The notes under the pieces are model-generated. The model was not told the DNA's origin, made no database searches, and saw only the letters and a list, made by a program, of their open reading frames with translations. From positions 620,001 through 684,000 of the forward strand of contig JABYQQ010000015.1 of the NCBI GenBank assembly GCA_022605405.1: a DNA stretch of 64,000 nt, written 5' to 3'. Made by a program: the position numbers and the translations under genes. Positions 1 to 10,792 of this stretch are shown piece after piece (within the stretch, counting starts at the first letter, position 1; each line of letters starts with the position of its first letter). The DNA comes from Earliella scabrosa. Taxonomy: Eukaryota > Basidiomycota > Agaricomycetes > Polyporales > Polyporaceae.

Positions 1-2974
1 ACCAGAAGCAGGCGACGATGATGAAGACGCATACACCAAAGACGATTTGTTTTGTGCGGTCGGAGAGGCGGCGGGCGGAGAAGACGAAGTGGTCGAGGAG
101 ATGCGCGAGCATCAGGACGGAGAAGTACAAGGTCGGGAGCTACGAAGGATGCATTAGACGAGGAGGTGCGCTCGTATATGGGCTGATGAACTCACGTAGT
201 GATGAATATATGTTACACGGCCCATGATCATGAATGGGACTGAGGAAGCATGAGCATCTGCTAGAGAATAGGGCAGGAGGTGACTCACTGAAGTGCAGTG
301 CCCAGCCCACCAGGGCGACCTTCCCGACGTACAGGAAGTGTTCCCATTCCCCTACAACACCAGTCAGTATGAGGTCCTACACATAACTTGCGCGGGTAAC
401 TCACTCGGGTCCATATCGACATACTTCCTCTGCTGGCGCATGATGTACACGAGAGCCGCACAGCAACCAAGGATCAGGCTGATAGTACCGCCCCACCAGA
501 TGACGGGAAGACCGATCAAGTAGTACTTCGTCTGGTTGTCGCCCCAACCGCACATACGGAGACCAACTCGGAGGAACGGCCAGTCGAGCGGCTTGGACGC
601 GAGGATGTCCTCCTTGTCCGGGTCGGGGACAAGCGCGTTGTTCGAGGTAGCCATCGCAACGTTGAGGTGCCAGAAGTCACGGAGGAACGGCGACTTGTAA
701 AGCTTCACATCCCCGGCGGGCACTGTATCGGTAGGTATCAGACATCACCGCATATAGTAGACATGCGGTGTCTACGGGACACTCACGGCGGTCATTCCAG
801 TGACTCTCGACGTTCCAATACGTGTGTACGTCGCTAGGGTCGTTCTCCTTGTCACAGCTGACTTCGATCTGCTTGAAACCCCACTGCGGAAGAATTGCGT
901 TCGCAGCACGAAGGTAGCAACCGAGAGACTGGTGACGGAAGCGCAGGCGCGTTGTCAGAGAGTGGATCTTCTCATACTTGTCCTTGCCTCCACGGTGGAT
1001 GTCGTCCACAACTTCAACAACCCAGTGGTCCTGGTAGTCGCCGACGGTCGCATTGCCGTAGCACGAAACCTCGTGGTTCAGCTTGGTGATAGGCGCGGGA
1101 ATGGGGTGTGAGTGCAGGTTGCGAGTCGTGGGTCCATGTTGAAGCCGGATGACGTCACCGTCTTTGAGGAACTGGATGGGCCCATTGGGATCGTACGGAT
1201 GGTCGTTCCAGCGCGGGAGAACGACCCATTCGTTGTTCTCATCCTTGTAGTGGTAGCAGGTGACTTGTTGCTGCTCAGAACCAACAGGGTACGTCTGGAC
1301 GTGCGAGTGCAGGAGACCTCCGCCCCAGCCCATGTTCTTCAGTGTGATTTTCGAACCATATGCGATGTCTACCAGGTCGACGTTCAGCATTCGAGGCACC
1401 GAGCCACGAAGCAGGATGAGAGGGAAAGGACTGGTACATACCCAAAGGGTTCTGGTGGAAGGTATTTCCAACAAGGTTCGCCTGGAAGAGCGAGCTCATC
1501 TGGGCATCGCCAGGACCGGAATGGTTGAGTACCAAAAAGTGCATCTTGAAGGATGCCATGTAGACCATTATGGGCAACACAATGAGACACGCGACGCGAG
1601 CTCCCCAGTGCCAAATTTGGTCGCGCTGAGAAGACGTCAGTTCATAGCTCTCATGGCCCTGCCAACAGAAGCACGTACCAGGGACATCTTCAGGTCACCA
1701 AACTTCTCCCAGAGGTCCTCGAGGGTGTAGGCACCGACTAGAGACGTCACGAAAAAACCAACCCATTTCACACTGGAACAACATCAGGCATGAGACATGC
1801 ACATACACCTAGTGTACTCACCTGCAGACGCATCCAATCGAGTAACCTGTTAACGTGAGCCATAGCCACCAGTCGAAGGAGAATGGTCTGTGTCCACGCA
1901 TCAGTTCGAGCGGTTCCAGTGGCCTGATCCCAACGAAGATGCATCAACGTACTGGTATTTTTGGTTGTGGAACTTGGCGAGACAGAAGACAGTAGTGAAC
2001 GTGAAGAACAACAACATCGAGTCCAAAAGAATGAAACGGGAAATGCACAGCCATGCCACGTCTTCCGGCGAAGAATAAGTTCACTATATGCGCGCATATA
2101 GTCAACGGATGGGACACTCACCGCACAGAACCATAATTGCTACCAGGTGGCATGCCATCCAGCTCATCCCAAGCTCCACCGCCGTGTACCATCCGAGCGG
2201 AACGAGTGCGACACCGAACGTTGCGAGCATGACACGCATCGCGACGTATGGGACCGTTTCTGGGTACGCCGAACCGCTCTCGAAACCGAACGAGCCGTCG
2301 TAGCCCGCGAGGAGCCCCGCGAGACCGACCAGCATCTTGCCGAGTGGGGGATGGACGTCGAAGTAGAACTCGCGCTTTAGGTAGTATGACCCGAACTTGC
2401 CAAAGTGCGCCTCGTCCCAGACGACGACGCCAGCCTTGCCGATCCTGTGGAAGCGCGTCCAGCACGAGAGAAGGGTGTAGATGATTGGCGGGATGTGTTC
2501 CAAGTTCTGCATGAAGAACTCGCGCTGGATGGTATGCGTACCCATCGAGTGCATACAGTCAGCTCGCACTTCGCAGACTATATGCGCGACTAGGATACGT
2601 ACCAGGGTGGTTGGAGGTGGAGGCGGCGGCCTGCGCGGACGACCGCTGCTAATGGGGCCCTTGGTCGCCTTCATTTTGGAGTATACGTCCTTGCCCTCAT
2701 CGTCGAATGCATCGTAGTCAAGACCCTTCTCCGACGTGGCAGCGAACTCTCCTTCATCGCCTCCTGGACCTCGTACGACTCTTCGGCGAGCCTTCTCCTC
2801 AGACATGTAGTGCAGCGGCAGTTGTTCGCGCGGGGCGGCGTGTGCTGGCGGTTGCTGTGGCCAGTAGGCGTTGTGCGAGGTGGGGTGGGGGATCTCCTCG
2901 AAGTCGGAGGACGAGCGGGCTCCGTCTTCGAACGGTGGTCCTAGATCAAGAGCAACTTGTCCGGTTGGCCTCAT
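1..2974 (-). CDS. PMT2: Protein O-mannosyltransferase, PMT2 type (3' end outside window)
   Basis: ER membrane enzyme that transfers mannose from dolichyl-phosphate-mannose to Ser/Thr of secretory proteins. Reading leftwards from the ATG at 2974 there is a hydrophilic proline-rich N-terminus, then the PMT domain with the PMT2-like stretch WDEAHFGKFGSYY and FDVHPPLGKML (about 2420-2330). MIR-domain sequence follows (LHSHVQTYP, QQQVTCYHYKD, LRFRHQSLGCYL, about 1310-910), and then C-terminal membrane segments (KYYLIGLPVIWWG; HYLPTLYFSVLMLAHLLDH). Several short introns separate these blocks; one at about 137-191 joins ...VTYIHHY to LPTLYF. The acidic Asp-Glu after the first membrane segment, expected in PMTs, is present. 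PMT1 and PMT4 subfamilies are less likely given these motifs. The C-terminus runs off the left edge. The N-terminal residues before the PMT domain are the least certain part. Confidence 0.93.
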
Positions 2975-3274
2975 CAGCCAAGTGGCGGCGAAGTAGGGGA
3001 ACCGTGTTGTGACGAGACGTGCTTATGTGTAGAGAGCGGGGACGCGATCGGCGCCTAGCACCTCAAGCGCATCATATCTGCATCCCGTACTGCCACCGCA
3101 GCATTCTGACGTGGCCAGCGCAGCATTGAGCAAATTCAATCGCGGGACGTCTGGTGCGTGCGCGATGATAGCAATATAATTCTCGGGCTGCTACAGAATA
3201 CAGGCGATGCACAGAGAAACAGAAACCAGACAAGAGCGAGAGCAAAATGAGTACATCCAGGCATGACGAAATGA

Positions 3275-4502
3275 CTACTCTTTCTGTCCGTATCGTAAGT
3301 ATTTCGCTGTGTAGTTGCTTCAGCAGACGGGTGCGGACAAATCAGAGGAGCAACCCACCTGTAACCATGGCATGATCACGTTCGTATGGCTCGAGAGTGA
3401 CCTGCTCAATGGGTTTCATTTTGCCGGCCTTCAGTTTCTCAACCTCCTGCGCGAACACGTCTGTTGGAGACGCGGTCGAGTCGATACAGCTGGCCTTGAT
3501 GGAGATGACGACATGTCCCTCATTTTTCAGGAAGTATTCGGCGTTCAGTAGCACGATACGAGCTTGGTCTGGCTGGGCGACGTCGGCGAATATCACGTCC
3601 ACCGTCGACAAGAGCATACGGTATCTTTGAGGTGCTCGAGCATCCTCGATGATAGCTACAAAGCGGCTTTATGAGCGGCAAACAGTCGACACAGGAAGTA
3701 TAGACATACGGATAACGTTTGTCCGCTTCTTCGCCATGCCAATGAGGTCACGACCTGACCGGAGAGAAAACTCGACTGCATACACAACACCCTCCTACGG
3801 CTCGATCAGAGATGAAACAACTGCTGCAAGAACGCATACACGCACCGGTCCAACGATATCGGCAACATGGGAAACACTGGTACCACTCGCGGCACCAAGG
3901 TAGAGGACCTTCTTGCCGGGTTCAATGAAGATGTGATCGAGACCGCCGAGAACACCAGCCGCGAGCTTGCTCCGGAAAGGATTCCACACACGGTACTCGA
4001 TCTTCGTCCCGTCGACTCCTCCGTCGATAGATATCCGCTTCTCACCGTAGACGGCCTCTCCGGGGACCAAGTTTTTGGTGACCAACAAACTCTCCTTGCC
4101 TTCAGCAATGAAGACGCCAGGGTGTCTGTGAGGCTTGAGGATCACGTTCGAGCCTCCCTTCGCACCACCCCGTCCACCGCCGCGTCCACCACGTCCGCCG
4201 CGGGGAGCGCCGCGTCCCCCACCGCCCCGGCCGGGAGGGCCCCCCCGCTTCATAACACCGCCGCGTCCTCCGCCTGACATAAAGCGTGTTTAGCACAAAG
4301 ACAGCGCGCACTTTGACGGAGACTTACCGCGACCTCCGCGACCCGGAGGACCGCCGCGTCCTCGTGGGGCACCTCCCCTACTGCCTCCTCCCCCACGGCC
4401 TCCTCGTCCGCCAAAGCCGCCGCGTCCGCCTGAAGCACCTATATAGTGACGAGTTTAGGTATGTGCCAATGCAGAGTCATTCTCTGACGTACCAAAGGGC
4501 AT
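3275..4502 (-). CDS. NOP1: Fibrillarin, nucleolar rRNA 2'-O-methyltransferase
   Basis: Catalytic subunit of box C/D snoRNPs, which 2'-O-methylate rRNA in the nucleolus. The N-terminus is a glycine/arginine-rich (RGG) tract spread over two exons, starting [11 protein letters not shown]. The ATG at 4502 splices across about 50 bases to the first RGG exon; the methionine just inside 4280 lies in an intron end and is not the start. The methyltransferase core follows: [47 protein letters not shown], and the SAM-binding region [21 protein letters not shown]-terminal [15 protein letters not shown] and [14 protein letters not shown] are canonical. The last intron (about 3300-3352) joins HAMVT to [10 protein letters not shown] and the stop. 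A fragment of its 5' part reappears near 7.9 kb. Confidence 0.96.
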
Positions 4503-5453
4503 CCTATTGTTTTGCTTCTGTAACGGGTCAACCGACCGAGGGTGATGGGCGTGCTGAGGCAGGCAGCAGCAGAGTCTGTGTGGAAATTTTGGAAGGCGCC
4601 CAAGCGATTGGGTTCAGCAAATGGGCGCCTAGGATGTCTTTGCCACGTGGGTCCCAACTTTGATCGGACCTCGGAAAGGACGATCGTCCGGTCCGCCGCG
4701 TACACATAGAGTCGGACAGCTGAGCGTAAGTACTGTACTCACTGTCGGTTACGATAGCAATGACATTGGGACAATATCGCAGGTTGTTGTGAGCACTCAC
4801 GGCGGGCACGGCCCATTTTTTGGCTGCCAGAAAGGAGCCAGAAAGTTATGTGCCAGGTTAACTGGCACGTAACTTTCTGTGTCATACCCGGTGACCGACA
4901 AAATGGCTGTGCCCGCCGTGACTAGTACTGTTCAGCAGACTGTCCGATTGTGGATTGTGCGAGCGAACGCCAGCATTTTCCGAGCGTTGTCGCGACGCGA
5001 CGGTATGTACTTTCTTTCGGACTTCATCCGTTTGCCTCTGTACTACCACGACCCTACGGAAGTCTCCTCTTGTTGCTTGTTGTGGTGATATGCTTTTGAT
5101 TGCTCCAACGCAGCCATTCCCGATCCCCGCTCTGAGCGCGAATCATGTTCACCTGCCTAAACGGGTGGTGACCCGATGAGCGGTGGTGACCCGCCCAGCG
5201 GTCTCAGATGACGGGATTTCCTTGCAGCACGAAGACTCAGCTCTGAACACAACAGTTTGGGTCTGTCTTACGTTGGCTGCGTAACCTCATACTACCGCAC
5301 GCATATCAATATAAATAAAACCGTCAAACATGCAGGCCCTCTTCCCCTCATCCCCAGCTACGTTGACCCAACACGGGCCCCTGCAAGGTCCAAGTTCCAG
5401 CTCGCCCTCCACGCTCACCCCAGGCCAGTCATTCACGAACCTCACAACCCACG
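4503..5453. promoter_or_regulatory. Divergent promoter region between fibrillarin and MFS copy 1
   Basis: No gene seen. The segment at 4643-4699 (containing CACGTGGGTCCCAACTTTGA) and the segment from 5218 to the ATG are also present upstream of MFS copy 2 (8049-8118 and from 8125). Copy 1 therefore carries about 518 extra bases (4700-5217), which contain a foldback element. A TATA-like TATAAATA lies at 5310-5317; copy 2 has TATAAGTA at the matching place (8378-8385). Confidence 0.6.
4700..4965. repeat. Foldback (palindromic) element, MITE-like
   Basis: Large imperfect palindrome. The centre is GTTAAC at 4857-4862. The inner arms AGAAAGTTATGTGCCA (4840-4855) and TGGCACGTAACTTTCT (4863-4878) pair with one G-T exception. 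Further out, TCACGGCGGGCACGGCC (left, about 4797-4813) pairs with GGCTGTGCCCGCCGTGA (right, about 4905-4921). Weaker pairing continues to GAGTCGGACAGCTGAG near 4709 and its right counterpart around 4930-4955. It lies in the promoter segment found only upstream of MFS copy 1. No coding sequence is seen inside. It could be a small non-autonomous transposon or a hairpin insertion. Confidence 0.7.
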
Positions 5454-7408
5454 ATGGCAATGGGGGAGACCACAAGAAGCTCGCCCGCCTCATCCTCTCC
5501 CACAATCAACAACGCTGCTATGCGGATGGTGGTGAATTCAGAAGACAAGAAGTCGATGAAGCACAAGGAGTCCGAAATCATTAACGGCACTACTAGTACG
5601 CGGGCGGTACCGGTGGACGCTTTGGCAGACGCTGGTATTGCGCACGGCGAGCATCCCGATGGCGGTCTGCGGGCGTGGATGGTCGTGATCGGCGTGAGTA
5701 GTTACATGTACCCGCGAACGTCGTTCAGAGTCCTGACTAGTTGTGCAGTGTGCTGCCGGAGCATGTGCGACGTTTGGCCTTGTCAACGCATGGGGTGTGA
5801 GTCATGTCGGCCAACCTCGCATTTACACGAAGCTTACAAACAGTATAGGTCTTCCAAGCGTACTACACGACGACCCTTCTTGCCGGAAGTTCTCCTTCAA
5901 CAATGTGAGCCTATGTAAAGTAACGCCAAGAATCCAATGATTGACCTTATTTGCAGTGCATGGATAGGCTCCGTCCAAGTAAGTCATCCCGAATATCAAC
6001 TCAATCACGAGCCGCCACCATATTTATGTCATTCAACAGTACGCCCTAGTGTTCATCCCAGGTCTCGTCGTCGGCCGCATCTTCGATATGGGATACGTTA
6101 AGCTTCCCATCGGCCTCGCTAGCGCACTCCTTGTTGCAGTGACCTTCCTCACTGCTGAGTGCAAAGAGTATTGGCAGTTCCTGCTTTGCCAGGGCTTCGG
6201 GTGTGGGGTGCGCTCCTTTCACTTCCACATCCTTGTCTTCCTCTCAATGGTATCGTCCACAGCTCGCCTCGGGCACCATCTTCAGTATTGTCGTCGGCTG
6301 TCCCGCGCATTGGTTTAAGCGCAAGCTCGGAGCTGCCCTGGGTATCATGTCTCTTGGATCAAGCATTGGAGGAACCCTCTTCCCTATCCTCGTTCGCAAC
6401 CTCATCGACCGCATAGGGTATGCACCACCAGCCTCGCATTCCATCGCCTCTAACTCACCAACCATCGGTTCAGGTTCAAGTGGACCATGCGTGTGCTGGG
6501 CTTCGTGGAGATCGCGCTACTGCTCTTAGTGTTCGCTGTACGTCTCCCGCTGCGTCTCGCGCACCTCCAGCTCAAAGCCTCATAATTTTTTCCAGACCTT
6601 GAAGAGGCGACTCCCGCCCAAGCGTCACTCGGGCCCGTTCATCAGCTTCGCGGTTTTCAAGTCTCTGCCGTTCACGCTGTGCAGTTTCTCGGGTTTCCTA
6701 TGCTTCCTAGGCATTTACACTGTGCGAAGAACTATGACTCGACGGTGGGGTGGTTGGCTGACGAACCCGTTCTTATGCAGGTCTTGACATTTATCGACGT
6801 GAGTGCGATGTCCGAGGGAATCTCGGCCGACTTCTCATTCTACCTCCTCGCCATTGCGAACGCCTGCTCTGCCGTCGGCCGTGTCGTCGGCGGCCTTGCC
6901 GCTGACCGCACGGGTCCTCTCAACGTGATGACGCCCGCAACGGTCATCGCTGGCATCATGACCTACATCTGGCCGTTCGCCACGAGCGTCGGCGGGAACA
7001 TTGCTGTCGCCATCGTTTACGGGTACGTACCAGCCGCCGATTTCAGCGCGACAGATATATTTACCTAGCGATTCTAGCGCGTCGTCCGGGGTGTACATCT
7101 CGCTTCTCGCGGCGCCCATTGTGCGTATGGGAAAGACACATGATGTTGGTGTCCGGATTGGTATGAGCTCGACCCTGCTTGCGCTTGGAGCTGTCGCTGG
7201 CCCGCCAATCTCTGGTGCTATCAACGCCGCGACTGGCGGATTCAAGTACACCGGCATATATGCAGGTGCGTCAGATCCTTTCTTGATGCATTTTACCCCA
7301 ATGCGGTGCCTAACCAATGCCGCACCAGGCTCCGTCGTCATGCTCGCATGCGCATTCATGACCGCCACGCGATTCGCACTTCTCGGAGGGTTCTGGGGCA
7401 AGTGCTGA
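5454..7408 (+). CDS. MFS transporter, monocarboxylate-transporter-like, tandem copy 1
   Basis: Predicted 12-helix plasma-membrane carrier of the fungal monocarboxylate-porter-like MFS group; the substrate is unknown. A hydrophilic N-terminus of about 60 residues leads into PDGGLRAWMVVIG, the signature before helix 1 in this group, then CAAGACATFGLVNAWG and VFQAYYTTTLL. Later blocks are YALVFIPGLVVGRIFDMGY, YWQFLLCQGFGCG, then DFSFYLLAIANACSAVGRV, GLAADRTGPLNVM, and the C-terminal GAVAGPPISGAINAATGG. About nine short introns are all GT...AG and the reading frame survives across every join; one is at 6721-6780, before VLTFID. The end is GGFWGKC and a stop. It is a tandem duplicate of the gene at 8522-10453, with which it shares exon order and long near-identical stretches such as 6800-7020 against 9850-10070. 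Confidence 0.88.
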
Positions 7409-7686
7409 ACGCAGTTCCAGCTCCTAGCTCTGACGCTCTCGTTGATTCTGCTATCACTATGCTCTGATTCTATCGCGTTCAACAACATTGCCCATCCGGT
7501 CACCCCCAAATACCTAAATTGTTGACCTGGACTTAGCTAACTCATGATCGTCCCGTATGAAGGACTATGTGACACACGACTGCCGCGTTCAGACTACATC
7601 TCGAGCAGTGTGTTCGTGGCTCCCGTGGCACTTCGGCCTGTCATGAATGCAAATTTATGATCGGGAGGATGTCTACTCGAAACCTA

Positions 7687-7890
7687 TGCCATGTCCGCAG
7701 CTATGGGCGATCACGCAGCCCGTACTACATAGGCAGAGTGGATGGTGAGCAACGACTCACGAAGGAAAGTTGTGATCCTTCCCTGTATCACTCTGTCGAC
7801 CGTTGAACAATTTATGCAGCCTCGGAAGGTAGTTGTGACTCAGCCTGTGAGAACGGACCTCCTTTGAATGCTCCGGAAGAGTTCCATGCA
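7687..7890 (-). pseudogene. Relic of the FAD monooxygenase gene
   Basis: About 200 bases align by eye, in the same orientation, with an internal coding stretch of the monooxygenase (12285-12470). Shared runs include TATGCCATG, GGGCGATCA, CCCGTACT, TTGTGATCC, GTTGAACAATTT and TTTGAATGCT. Insertions and substitutions destroy the frame. No start, FAD motif or other exon is nearby, so it is a dead fragment left by the duplication that made the two MFS genes. Confidence 0.7.
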
Positions 7891-7904
7891 CGGCCTCACT
7901 TTTG

Positions 7905-7965
7905 CCTCCCCCGCGTCCTCCGCCTGCGATTGAGAGAAGGGATCATCAGCACAGAGACGGCGTGC
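7905..7965 (-). pseudogene. Short relic of the fibrillarin 5' region
   Basis: The run GCGTCCTCCGCCTG, followed after a diverged patch by AGCACAGAGACGGCGTGC, matches 4262-4310 (GCGTCCTCCGCCTG ... AGCACAAAGACAGCGCGC), the junction of a fibrillarin RGG exon and its intron. It lies upstream of MFS copy 2 in the same order and orientation as fibrillarin lies upstream of MFS copy 1. It is short and diverged, so this rests mainly on position. Confidence 0.5.
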
Positions 7966-8521
7966 TTGAGGCCAACACCAGCCTGAGGTTCATTGACAGG
8001 CTCAGGAGGGCTCAACGCCGATTGAGTAGCCGGGCGTCCAGATCTGTTCCACGTGGGTCCCAACTTTGATCGGATTCGGCAAGAACTGAGAGGGGCTCAC
8101 GATCGGCCGGTCCGCCGCAGCGACTTCCTTGCAACAAAGTTGAACACGAGACTTGCGGGCGATCCTGAATCCAGCTCTAGAGCTCTGAACGCGAGCAGTT
8201 TGGGCACAGGCGTTTCTGTCTCGGGCATCGGCCTTAGTCACTTAGTCAGCCAAATATCACCTCATACCACCGCGCGCACGTCGCACACCAATGACCGTCG
8301 AATACTCTGATCCCACGGCAGGATCTCCCATGCCGACCCGGACTCCGCGGAGGGCCAGGGGCCCCGGCCGAAAGCGATATAAGTAACACCGTCAAAAATG
8401 CAGACCGCCGTGCCCTCTTCTCCCCATCCCCAGCCGTGCTCACTCGACGCGGGCCCGCGAAATTCCAGCTTGCCCTCCGCGTTCTCCCCAGGCCAGGCAT
8501 TCTCGAATCTCACGACCCACG

Positions 8522-10453
8522 ATGGCACCCGGGGAGACTGCACGAAGCTCGGCCGCCTCGTCGACCCCTACAATCAACGACGCTTCTACGCGCCCGGAGG
8601 TCGATGATGAAGAAAAGAAATCCGTGGCGCAGAAGGAGTCGGAATTCGTGACCGATACCGCCCAGGCGGTGGACGCTCTTGAAGACGCAGATGCTGAGCA
8701 CGGTGAACATCCGGATGGCGGTCTGAGGGCGTGGATGGTCGTGATTGGCGTGAGTGGTTATATGCGCCTCCGAATGCTCTTCAGAGTCTTGACAAATTCT
8801 GTAGTGTGCTGCCGGAGCATGTGCGACGTTTGGTCTTGTCAACGCGTGGGGTGTGAGTCATGTCGTCCAGTTCTGCATCCGTCATGGAGCTCACAAACTC
8901 GCGCAGGCCTTCCAAGCGTACTACACAACGAATCTTCTTGTAGGAACGTCCCCTTCGACAATGTGAGTCTTTCGAGAGTTTTGCCAAGAAAATGATTGAC
9001 TTTGTTTGCAGTGCATGGATAGGCTCCGTTCAGGCAAGTCATCACCGACGTTAACTCAATCCCAAGCCGCCGTCATATTCATGTCGTTCAACAGTACGCC
9101 CTAGTTTTCATCCCAGGTCTCGTCGTCGGCCGCATCTTCGATATGGGATACGTCAAGCTTCCCATCGGCCTCGCTAGCGCACTCCTTGTTGCAGTGACCT
9201 TCCTCACTGCTGAGTGCAAAGAGTATTGGCAGTTTCTGGTTTGCCAGGGTTTCGGGTGTGGGGTGCGTGCCTATCGCCTGTGCATCACCTGCTCCCTCTT
9301 AACGTTGTCGTCCACAGCTCGCCTCGGGCACCATCTTCGCGATTGTCGTGGGGTGCCCCGCCCATTGGTTCAAACGTAGGCTCGGATTTGCCTTGGGCAT
9401 CATGGCTCTCGGATCGAGTGTTGGCGGAACCCTCTTCCCTATCCTCGTCCGCAACCTCATAGACCGCGTAGGGTATGTCTCACCAGCCTGGCATCATCCT
9501 CGAACTCGCTGACCATTGGCTCAGATTCAAATGGACGATGCGCGTGCTGGGCTTCGTGGAGATCGCGCTGCTACTCTTCCTGTTCGCTGTACGTCCTCCG
9601 CTGTGTCTCGCGCACCCCCTTATTAAGGACTGATATTCAATTCCAGACCTTAGAGAGGAGGCTCCCTCCCAAGCGCAAGACCGGCCCGTTCATCAGCTTT
9701 GAGGCTTTCAAGTCTCTGCCATTTACGCTGTACAGTCTCTCGAGCTTCATGTCATTCCTGGGCATCTACACGGTCCGTCTCACATACTCGCCACGCGGCC
9801 TGGCTCCTGGCTAATCACTTGTGTAGGTCCTGACGTACATCGACGTGAGCGCCGTGTCCGAGGGAATCTCGGCCGACTTCTCATTCTACCTTCTCGCCAT
9901 CGCGAACGCCTGCTCTGCCGTCGGCCGTGTCGTCGGTGGCCTTGCCGCTGACCGCACGGGTCCTCTCAACGTGATGACGCCCGCAACGGTCATCGCTGGC
10001 ATCATGACCTACATCTGGCCGTTTGCCGCCACGAGCATCGGCGGGAACATTGCTGTCGCCATCGTGTATGGGTACGTGCCAACCGTCGGTGTTCTTGCCA
10101 CAGACGTACTGACCTACCCATCACAGTGCATCGTCTGGTGTGTATGTCTCTCTGCTCGCCCAGCCCATCGTGCGCATGGGCAAGACCCATGACGTTGGTG
10201 TCCGGGTTGGTATGAGCACCACGGTACTCGCGCTTGGGGCTGTCGCTGGCCCACCAATCTCTGGTGCTATCAACGCCGCGACTGGCGGATTCAAGTACAC
10301 TGGCATATATGCAGGTTCGTCAGATCCATCCTTGATGAAGTTAACTCCATGAGTCTAATGTATATCGCAACAGGCTCCGCCGTCATGATCGCGTGCGCAC
10401 TCATGATGGCCACGCGCTTCGCAATTCTCGGACGATTCTGGGGCAAGTGCTGA
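8522..10453 (+). CDS. MFS transporter, monocarboxylate-transporter-like, tandem copy 2
   Basis: Sister of the gene at 5454-7408, with the same N-terminal layout (MAPGETARSS..., PDGGLRAWMVVIG), the same intron positions and the same end (GRFWGKC and stop). Blocks seen are FIPGLVVGRIFDMGYVKLPI, YWQFLVCQGFGCG, VSAVSEGISADFSFYLLAI and GAVAGPPISGAINAATGG. The intron at about 9773-9827 opens with GTCCGT and ends TGTAG. Every exon join I traced keeps the frame, so both copies look functional. Divergence is highest in the N-terminal tail and lowest over helices 7-10, where the copies are almost identical; this could mean selection or gene conversion. The proximal promoter is duplicated too, but it lacks the foldback insertion. 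The substrate is unknown. Confidence 0.88.
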
Positions 10454-10792
10454 ACTCGGTCCTAGTTCAGATGCTGCAATTGGTTTTGCTTTCACGATGC
10501 TTTGGTCCTCTCGCATTCGACAACATGACTAGCCACACGCTCACGACCAACCCCTACACCGATCTGCATAGACTTAGCTTACGATCGTCCCGTATACAGG
10601 GATCTGTATAACAATTGCATTCTGACCGCAAGCGCATTCGAATCACACCTTGTGTAGCGTATTGATGATGTCCATCTTGGGCAATTGCACGGGCGCGGAA
10701 ACGGGAAGACTGGTAGCTTTGAGAGCGATGTGCGACGGGGTGGGGCATTAAGTATGAGCTGTACATGTAAAGCAACGCGCCTAGACATAAGT

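Larger units (their letters stand above)
7412..8521. other. Spacer between MFS copies with duplicated flanks and two relics
   Basis: The start of this spacer (7440-7600) resembles the sequence just 3' of MFS copy 2, sharing GACTTAGCT and GATCGTCCCGTAT (compare 10565-10595). The remainder holds the monooxygenase relic, the fibrillarin relic and the duplicated MFS promoter (8049-8521). Nothing intact is encoded here. Confidence 0.7.

Noticed and set aside
4250..4280. Fibrillarin start at the methionine before SGGGRGG (4280)
   Set aside because: That ATG lies at the 3' end of an intron (TTATGTCAG). An upstream exon chain from ATG 4502 gives a normal RGG N-terminus.
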